Source: Prorocentrum cordatum (taxonomy: Eukaryota > Sar > Dinophyceae > Prorocentrales > Prorocentraceae). From it: DNA of 64,000 nt. A program made the position numbers and the translations under genes. The stretch lies in NCBI GenBank assembly GCA_963575745.1, contig CAUYUJ010014183.1:820742-884741 (forward strand), in the 5' to 3' direction. Position 1 is the first letter of the stretch. Each line of letters starts with the position of its first letter. The notes under the pieces are model-generated. The model did no database searches, was not told where the DNA came from, and saw nothing but the letters and a program-made list of their open reading frames with translations. Shown one piece after another: positions 57,426 through 64,000 of the stretch.

Positions 57426-58345
57426 CGATGAAAAATCTGAGGTTGGTGGGTGAGATCGCAGTGGAACGGAGAACCCCAAACGGGAAATCGTTTCGTTTCG
57501 TTCGTGTCGTGCGTGCGGGCGAGGCGAAACTGCGTGGACGCGCGAGAGAAATTAACTTGCCGTTGCTAGGGCGAAGTCAAAACAAATGATTATCCTCCTT
57601 TCGTCCGTCCGTCCGTCTGGCGGTGGCCCTAGCGGTGTCCCGCGGTGTGCCGTGGTGTCCCGTGGTGTCCGCCGCTGCTAGGGCGAAGTCAAGACAAATG
57701 ATTTTCCCTCGCCCTCCCGCCCGTCCGGCTGTGGCTCGCGGTGTCCCGTGGTGTCCCGTGGTGTCCCAAGTGAGATCGATAGTGAGGTCGATAGTGACAT
57801 CGATACTGAGATCGATGTGGTGCCCCGAAGTGTCCCGTAGTGTCCCAAAACGTGAAATCTATAGTGGGATCGATAGTGAGATCGACAAGTGTCCCGTGGT
57901 GTCCCGTTGAGTGAGATCGATAGTGAGATCGATAGTGACATCGATGTGGTGCCCCGAGGTGTCCCGTGGTGTCCCAACAAGTGAGATCGATAGTGAGATC
58001 GATTGTGAGATCGACAGGTGTCCCGTGGTGTCCTGTGGTGTCCAATAAGATCGATAGTGAGATCAATCGTGAGATCGATGTGGTGTCCCGCGGTGTCCCG
58101 TGGTGATACATGGTGTCCCGTTGAGTGGGATCGACAATGAGATCGAGAGGTGTCCCGCGGTGTCCCGCGGTGTCCCGTGGTGTCCAGTTGAGTGAGGTTG
58201 ATAATGAGATCGATAGGGAGATCGACAGGTGCCCCGTGGTGTCCCGTGGTGTCCCGTTGAGTGAGATCGATTGAGTCAGATGGTGGTTCTCCCCACTCTC
58301 CCCCCGCACAACCTCCTTATCACCCGAAGGGTGGTCGTATCGGTA
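57425..58345 (-). repeat. Composite simple-repeat element, copy D (complete, inverted)
   Basis: Read on the minus strand it starts with the head (58,340-58,310: ATACGACCACCCTTCGGGTG then ATAAGGAGGTT) and continues through GGGACACCAC and ATCGATCTCACT units (58,260-57,740). It includes two modules carrying CATTTGTCTTGACTTCGCCC or its variant (about 57,690 and 57,590) and ends with the conserved tail at 57,548-57,428. Copies A and D define both ends of the family. Confidence 0.8.
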
Positions 58346-58900
58346 ATGGTATGAGAAACCTGGGGACACATCATTCATCGACCCTGAGCTTCGTGAGGTG
58401 CCGCGAGGCTCTGCGGGCGCATCGGGAGATGAGAAACGATCGTGGGGTACCTGTTGGCAGGCCAGTCTATTGTTCGGTGAGCCCGCTGTCCGCCACCGTG
58501 CCTGCAAAGCACGGGTTAAAGGGCCCTTCCTCAGGTCCCTTGCTTAATCCCCTGAGCCTCGGTTCCCAATCATGAGAAACTTCTTAATAGGGGCGTGGGG
58601 GGAGACGGAGGAGGAGGAGGAGGGGGAGGAGGAGGAGGAGACAGGAGAACACCATGACCGCCGTTAGCAGCAGCAAGAGGAGGAGGAGGAGGACGCCCAA
58701 ATTCTCACATCTCCCGGGTCACCTGGCGCACGGGGGGGCGTCTTCTCGCGCAACTCTCTTTCGGGCCAAGAGGCCTCCGACCCAACTAAGGGATGATGGC
58801 AGGACGGGCCGAAGGCCACTAGACTAGATCAGGGCTGAACCTAAACGGTGTTGTTTGTTTCGTCTTGCTGTTTCGCCTGATACGTCATCACCATGTATGA
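58345..58900. other. Unassigned; (GGA)n at 58,605-58,690
   Basis: Contains a short (GGA)n tract. No gene is recognised. Confidence 0.45.
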
Positions 58901-59880
58901 TCCTTGAGCGTCACATGTGCAACATATTCACGGATGGAGGGCGGGAGGCTTTCAAAACTTTGCTCTCGCCCTAGCGCCGCGCATACTCGTTCCAAAACTC
59001 CACTCAGCCCTTTAGGGCGCAGGTGGTCTAGAGAGCTTTCTCTTCTCCAACCTCCTTCTTCCCCTTCGGGGGGGAGTTTGCCCCCTTCCTTACCCCATCC
59101 CCTGGACCTGGAGGGGGCGCCCCGCGAGCTGTCATCGTGTACTTGTTCGCCCAAGACGGCTCCAAGAGGGCCTCAGAGAGTTCACGATGACCTCCAAAAT
59201 GGCTCAAGATAGCCGAAGATGCCTCAAGATGGCTCCCAAGATGCTCCAAGAAGACCCAAGAACGCTCCAAGACGGCGCCATGATGCATCCGAGACTTCCC
59301 GGAGGCCGCCAAGAGGTCAACATCCTTCAAACACCTAAAAATTCGATGGGTGTTGCCTTCTCGCCTTTGCGCTTCCGATGGCCTTCCGAGGCCTCAAGGT
59401 AGCTCCAAGAGGGCACATGAGGGCCCCGAGAGAGGCCTATGAGAGCCCCACGACGGCACCCAAAGTGCCCAAGAGCGCTCCAAGAGCACCCCAAGACCTA
59501 AGAGGCGATGTGTGGAGCTCCCGAGGGGGGGGGGGAAATTAGAGCTCCAGTCTTGTTTGATCGATCTCCTCCAAGATGGCCCCAAGAGCGTTCCCAAGGC
59601 TCCCAAGAGCGCCTCGAGAGGGCCCCAAGAGGCGCCTAGAAGGCCCCAAGAGGCGCCCAAAAAGCCCCCAAGAGGCTCCCAAGAAACCCCCGGCCCCCTG
59701 GACCGCCAAGAGAGCTCCAAGACGGCCCCGAGAGCGCCCCAGAGTGTCCCAAGATAGCTACAAGAGGGACCCTTCCTCGGTGTGGTGGCCACTTCCCTCC
59801 TCGGTGTGCTGCCCACTTCCCTGATCGAGGCAACTGCTCTGGGCATCGTCTCCGAATGGGCTGGTGGGGTCGCGCGCAGC
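58900..59880 (+). repeat. Composite repeat: 83-bp unit, CCCTTTAGGG module, CCAAGA minisatellite
   Basis: One 83-bp unit at 58,905-59,005 is followed by GCCCTTTAGGGCGCAGGTGGTC and a CTTCTTCCCCTTCGGGG module (58,990-59,130). CCAAGACGGCTCCAAGAGGGCC-type minisatellite follows (59,150-59,290), then a unique spacer (59,290-59,400) and more minisatellite (59,400-59,760). This is the same architecture as 16,300-17,010, there in reverse. Confidence 0.7.
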
Positions 59881-60140
59881 GTCAAGAATTCGCAACATGT
59901 TCACTATGGAGGGTCGGCCGTTTTCAAAGTGTGGCTCTCGCCTTAGCGCCGCGCACATTCGTATTAAACGTTTGCAGGAGCTTCAATGACGGAGGGAAGT
60001 TCGGTTTCAAAAGGCGGCCCCCGCCTTAGTCTTCAAAGTTTGCAACAGCCTCAAGGGTGAAGGGCTGCTCTTTTTCAGTATGTGGCTCTCGCTTTAGCGC
60101 CGCGCACATTCGTCTTAACATGTTGCAGCAGCTTCACGGG
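59880..60140 (+). repeat. ~83-bp tandem repeat, about three units
   Basis: Units share GGCTCTCGCCTTAGCGCCGC then GCACATTCGTNTTAA and GTTGCANCAGCTTCA. The second unit is divergent. It belongs to the family at 10,680-10,900 (opposite strand). Confidence 0.7.
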
Positions 60141-60174
60141 CTCGTAGGGTTGAAGTCCCGAGAGTGGTGTTCTG

Positions 60175-60540
60175 GCATGGTTTAGGACTGTCATAACGCA
60201 ATAGTCACGTTCAATCGCGGTGTTAGAGTCCCAGGAATGGTGTTCTGATACGGTTTAGGGCTGTCAGGGCGTAGCAAGAACGATGATTCGAGGTGATGAA
60301 ACCTCACGAATTATGTTTTAGCATGGTTGAAGATTATCAAGGGTTTGTCTTTCAATCGGGCATTTCCCGCAATGGAGATACAGTCTTGTGGGGACCTCTT
60401 GATAGGGAACCTGGGGGGGAGTGTTTATTGCAACATCGCTGATGCGTCTGTCTTGGGTTTGCCCTGGTCCTCCTCCTCCCTTCCTCATCCTCCTCCTCCT
60501 CCTCCTCCTCCTCCTCCTCCTCCTCCTGCCTCTCCTGATG
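60175..60540 (+). repeat. Dispersed repeat R2, copy 2, ending in (TCC)n
   Basis: GACTGTCATAACGCAATAG, TTCAATCGCGGTGTTAGAGT, CCCAGGAATGGTGTTCTG, then GCAACATCGCTGATGCG and TCTTGGGTTTGCCCTGG before (TCC)n (60,468-60,535). The order matches 47,460-47,795. Confidence 0.65.
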
Positions 60541-60547
60541 CTCCCCC

Positions 60548-60712
60548 GCATCCTCCCACAATGTTTCTTGCCGAAATGTTTCCACGATGGCTCGGGGAAC
60601 ACTGAGTCCGATAGCTCGTCCAAGCAAGGGCCACAACTGGCCACATCGGCACTTCCAAAAAGCAAAGGGCGGCGGTGATTCACCGTAGTCGTCTTTGGTA
60701 ACGAGGAGAAGG
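60548..60712 (+). repeat. R1 repeat, copy without the retroelement (empty-site paralogue)
   Basis: GAGTCCGATAGCTCG, CAAGCAAGGGCCACAACTGG, CACTTCCAAAAAGCAAAGGG and CGGCGGTGATTCACCGTAGTC align with both flanks of the retroelement. The junction corresponds to a single GCCAC at 60,630-60,634. This defines the ends and target duplication of the 23.7-39.8-kb insertion. Confidence 0.75.
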
Positions 60713-61380
60713 ATGAGCACGAGAAGAATGAGGAGATGCGAGGACGACCGTCGTGGGGTCTGTGGCGCGCCTTCAGCCGAACAAGAGGGCCAGGGGAGAA
60801 GCAAAGAGGGAAAGAGAGAAAGGGAGTGAGCAGCTGCGGGAGGCCGATTAGGAGAAGGGTGAGGACGGACAGCACAAGGAGGCAAAATAGGGTAGGAGAA
60901 ACTTATGGGAGGTTGTCATCAGAACGATGCACAACTATTAAGCTGGAACAGGGAAGCCAATAAGCCGGACTAGGCCAAATCGCTCCCAGGATTAAGCCAG
61001 GATGAGCGGGATCAAACGGGAGTATACCGGATACAGCGGGATCCAGCCGGTGTAAACTAGATTAGGCTGGTTTCCGACCAGGGATATACTAGCACCGATT
61101 CTGAATTCAACCATCGAAACCCTCCAACTGACATCTCCTTCCCGAATTGCGACCGCGACGACGGATGACGACCACCACGACGATGGGAACGGGAATGGGA
61201 CGCTCGCGCGGGCAGTCGCCCGGGCCCCTTAAGGGCGGAGCGGGTGGGGCTGTGGCCTCGCAGACATGGCCGGCTAGCTGGAAGCTTACTCAGGCGGCCG
61301 GCACCACAGAAGTATCAGGAGTGGAACACGTGACAAATTGCGCCTCCAGTCTAGTCCAAGTTAAATCGTCGGTCGCCAGT
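60712..61380. other. Unassigned; CCGG(A)T-type short repeats
   Basis: AAGCCGGACTAGG, AAGCCAGGATGAGCGGGAT and ACCGGATACAGCGGGATCC at 60,960-61,070 form a degenerate ~10-bp repeat. No gene is recognised. Confidence 0.4.
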
Positions 61381-62606
61381 TTAAGCCAAATCGATGTTGT
61401 TCACGTCGTAGCTGCTCCGGGCGGGTCTGTCTTTCACGCCATGGGATACGACAAAATCACGCACGTCATCATCCCATCGCTTCGGCTGTCCTCCCGAATT
61501 CCTGTTGCCTTTTTGAGAAACATGGAGGCTCGGGTGCCAGTTGACCACACGTTGAGACCATTCTCAAGGGGACTGCTTCGCCACTCTCGCGGCACATCTC
61601 CACACCAATCGCCGTTGCCTCGTATTCCAATCGATCACACTGTGCTTGTGCATGAGGCTTTCTGCTTGTCTTGTCGTGCGCTTGATGTATTCGACCCACG
61701 GCTCCAAAACAATGCTCTCCGGTGCGACGTTCTCCTCGTTGTCGGTGCTGGGGATGTTAGCCGTGCTGATATCTGCGTTTGGGGGGGTAGATGACGGTCG
61801 GTTGAGTTTTGCTTCTCCGTGCGTGTCGTCTTCGTGGGTTTGCGGTTCTGTCGTCGCTTGAGCCGCGCGTTGGTTGGTCGCACTGGATGTCGGTCTCGTG
61901 TTGGCGGTGTTGCGTCGTCGTGGGGAGCCGACAATCATTCGTAACATGCTTCGTTGGGTGCATCGTAACTGTTGTCGTAAAGGCTCGGTCAAAGTCCAAG
62001 TGGCCGCCCCGTATAATACCGTCGGTGTGACAGTGCCTTCGAAAAGCCGGAGTCGGTGCTTCACGGGGTAGTGCTTCGCTGTGAGTTCCTCTTTGCGAGC
62101 AGTGAAAGCTGCCCAGCCTACCTTGATCCGGTGTTGCACCTCGGTGTGCATGGCGTATTGGAAGCTGATCTGCTGTCCCAAGTACTTGACTGACCCACTG
62201 TGAGGTAAAATCTCGATTTCCATGCTGTTGATGCTCACCTTGTGCTGCCATGCTCTCCCAGTCCTCTCAGTCAAATTCGTCAGGATCTTCGTCTTGTCCG
62301 GGTGGATGTGGAGGCCGTGTTGTTGTGCAGCTGTGGCCATGTGTTCAAGCATTGTCGTCAAGCAGGGTAAGGTGCGGCTCGTCAGAAGGACGTCGTCGGC
62401 AATGCGCAGGTTGGTGAGAGAGCAGTCTTTAGTGAAGCCGAGTTGGATGCCTTGGTTGCGCTTTTTCCATGTGTTGACAAGTGGACGCATGATGTGTTCA
62501 AGAAGCGAATTGAAAAGTAGTGAACTAAGGGGATCGCCCTGCTTTGTGCCCCTCTGCAGATTGAATGGGCGGCTGGTCGTGTCTGTCCGCACCGTGGCTG
62601 TTTGAC
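61381..62606 (-). pseudogene. 5'-truncated LINE-type retrotransposon (reverse transcriptase fragment)
   Basis: The minus frame carries the second half of a non-LTR RT: RGTKQGDPLSSLLFN near 62,545, a LTNLRIADDVLL motif near 62,400 (A-D-D in place of the usual Y/F-A-D-D), LHIHPDKTKIL, VKYLGQQI and a thumb-like TVTPTVLYGAATWTL. The frame then meets an in-frame TGA at 61,564-61,566. Beyond it the same frame stays open, with a tail typical of LINEs (RWDDDVRDF), to a TAA at 61,381. RT motifs upstream of the RGxxQGDP block and any endonuclease are missing; similarity stops near 62,606 where a (GAC)n tract begins. It is therefore a dead copy, or part of one. The upstream in-frame extension to 63,030 is unrelated. 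Confidence 0.85.
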
Positions 62607-62627
62607 CACAACGACGATGATGATGGA

Positions 62628-62673
<46 letters not shown>

Positions 62674-62690
62674 ACCGACGACGACGGACG
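62606..62690 (+). repeat. (GAC)n microsatellite
   Basis: GATGATGGATGACGACGACGAC continues as (GAC)n with CACC interruptions for about 80 bp, directly abutting the truncated end of the LINE. Confidence 0.9.
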
Positions 62691-62789
62691 ACCGACGGAC
62701 GGCAACGACGCACGACGACGACGCACGACGAAAGCCGAGGGAAGACGACGGGCAACAGCCGCCGCCGACGCCAAAAACCAAACGACGAC

Positions 62790-62869
62790 GAGCCGCGGAG
62801 CGGCGCCACGAGGCGGCGAGGCGGCGAGGCGGGCCGCAGAGGGGCCTCGCCGAGGTGGCCCTGCAGCTC
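62790..62869 (-). CDS. Possible exon
   Basis: After CCCTGGGCCCCTCCAG (good acceptor) the minus frame reads ELQGHLGEAPLRPASPPRRL then VAPLRG, with GC-rich third positions. It lies just upstream of the LINE in the same orientation. The end is uncertain. Confidence 0.3.
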
Positions 62870-63027
62870 CTGGAGGGGCCCAGGGACACACGAAGAAGTA
62901 GCCACCAATCCCAGGATTCCCCATCTTCTCCTCTTTTTGCTGGGCTTTCGTCTTCCCCCCTCCACTTCCCATATTTTCCCACGTTTTCCTGAGAGTCGCC
63001 GATTAACGGTGTCTGTGTGTTTTTGTC

Positions 63028-63088
63028 CACTCCTGAGCTCCTGGGTCCGGCTCTCCGCCAGCTCCCTGCTGGCCCGCGCGCGCTCGCC
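63028..63088 (-). CDS. Possible exon, coiled-coil-like
   Basis: After CGCGCGCCGCCAG (acceptor-like) the minus frame reads GERARASRELAESRTQELRS, highly charged and helical. It resembles the other minus-strand candidates in composition. No family is recognised. Confidence 0.3.
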
Positions 63089-63099
63089 CTGGCGGCGCG

Positions 63100-64000
63100 C
63101 GTGCGGCGGCGGAAGGGGAGGCGGAGAGGAGGGGGAGGTAAGCTCGGTGCGCTCGCGCCTCGACTGACAGTCTAGCCCGCCCTCCCATTCCTTCCCCTGG
63201 CGCTGATCTTTCTCTATCCGCGGACGCGTGTCATGGCCGGCCTGCGACTCTCACAGAAAGACCACTTCGTGTCATGCGCAATGGGAAGAAGGGGAGCTGC
63301 GAGCACAGGAGCGGGTGAGCAGGAGGATGAGCGGGAGGAAAAGTATGAGGACGAACATAATCAGCAGCAGGAACTAAAGCAGGAGGATCAGGAGGGAAAG
63401 AAGGACCAGTGGAAGGCGGAGGAGCGAAAATGAGGGGGGGACAACGGTGAACAAAGACTCGGATTCAGAAAAGTGGCCCGCGCTGGGGCGAGACGAAAAG
63501 CAACAGCAAGAACTGGAGTGGAAGGGGCGGAAGGAACAGGAGGACCACATGAAGGCGGAGGAGGGGACATGATGGAGGGGGACCACATTGAAGCAAGACT
63601 CGGGTCCAAAAGTGGCCCGCGCCAGGGCAAGAGCGCCATTCTGAACGACGGGAACTATGCGCCGATCCGAAAATGAGGCACACGCTGCAGCAGCGGGAAC
63701 ACCATTCTGAAGCACCGGAAACAATCGGATTTAAAAGGCCATACGAAAAATCAATGCTTGAGTTCATGTGCATGAAATCGGCACGCGAAGAGGGCGGGAA
63801 ATCTTCCGGACTACTTCAGCGGAGGAGGGAGTGTAGTATTCAGATTGCTGCATTGTGAAGGGGGTGAGGAGGGGGGAAGCGGGGAGGGAGGGGAGGAGAA
63901 AGGAGTGGAAGACAGGGGAGGGACCAGGTAGGAGGAGAGAGGAGGGGAAAGGGAATGGGCTGGGGGAGGAAGAGGGAGAGGAGGACGGGGAGGGGGGTGG
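63100..64000. other. Unassigned, purine-rich; ~139-bp tandem duplication at 63,365-63,640
   Basis: GGAGGACCA...GAAGGCGGAGGAG followed by AAGACTCGGNT and AAAGTGGCCCGCGC occurs twice about 139 bp apart (AAAGTGGCCCG at about 63,470 and 63,608). The last 140 bp are GGAGGGGAGG-type purine sequence. No gene is recognised. Confidence 0.5.

Noticed and set aside
62690-63030. N-terminal extension of the LINE frame up to 63,030 as part of the LINE protein
   Set aside because: It crosses a (GAC)n microsatellite and shows no endonuclease or RT similarity.

Overview
The window reads as nuclear DNA of a dinoflagellate (inference). The strongest evidence is a Ty1/copia-type retroelement whose Pol has the layout I associate with dinoflagellate copia elements: a methyltransferase-like region ahead of integrase, and an HVDD reverse transcriptase. 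Supporting evidence is a truncated LINE, a tandem array of decaying copies of a bacterial-looking glycosyltransferase, very sparse coding, and an overwhelming load of simple repeats and minisatellites. No bacterial operon, CRISPR array, rRNA or tRNA gene was recognised.

Layout. 1-11.5 kb is repeat desert: a GC-rich inverted repeat at 2.0 kb, a composite simple-repeat element at 3.5-5.05 kb, a ~55-bp minisatellite that reverses orientation at 5.1-5.9 kb, and a 16-bp satellite with ~206-247-bp higher-order units at 8.9-10.5 kb. 11.87-15.6 kb carries one readable GT25-like glycosyltransferase followed by broken tandem copies (~1.65-1.68-kb period). 15.9-17.6 kb holds more minisatellites, including two opposed arms of the same satellite. 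20.7-23.7 and 39.85-40.6 kb are the two halves of a composite repeat array split by the retroelement.

23,691-39,844 is the centrepiece: a 16.15-kb LTR retroelement on the minus strand, inserted into a dispersed repeat whose unoccupied relative lies at 60.63 kb. Its 5-bp target duplication is GCCGC/GCCAC. In transcription order it encodes Gag with a CCHC knuckle; a 1,210-aa ORF with a Tpt1/KptA RNA 2'-phosphotransferase domain; an ORF with a RING-H2 finger and a retropepsin; an ORF conserved in dinoflagellate copia elements; and a Pol with methyltransferase-like, integrase, RT and RNase H regions. Scattered through its interior, and not seen elsewhere in the window, are at least 37 copies of a 14-nt perfect hairpin. 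On the coding strand it reads GCNNG-GNRA-CNNGC: a 5-bp stem with compensating changes around a GNRA tetraloop. Copies occur in all three reading frames and also past the pol stop. I consider this the most unusual signal here, and it suggests an RNA-level function.

40.6-64 kb is dominated by (GGA)n/(TCC)n tracts, a 60-bp and a 102-bp minisatellite (45.6-47.3 kb), three more copies of the composite simple-repeat element, a 5'-truncated LINE (61.4-62.6 kb), and several short GC3-rich, exon-like segments encoding charged, coiled-coil-like peptides. Some of these may be exons of a real multi-exon gene on the minus strand, with the repeat deserts as introns. All repeat boundaries and copy counts were read by eye.
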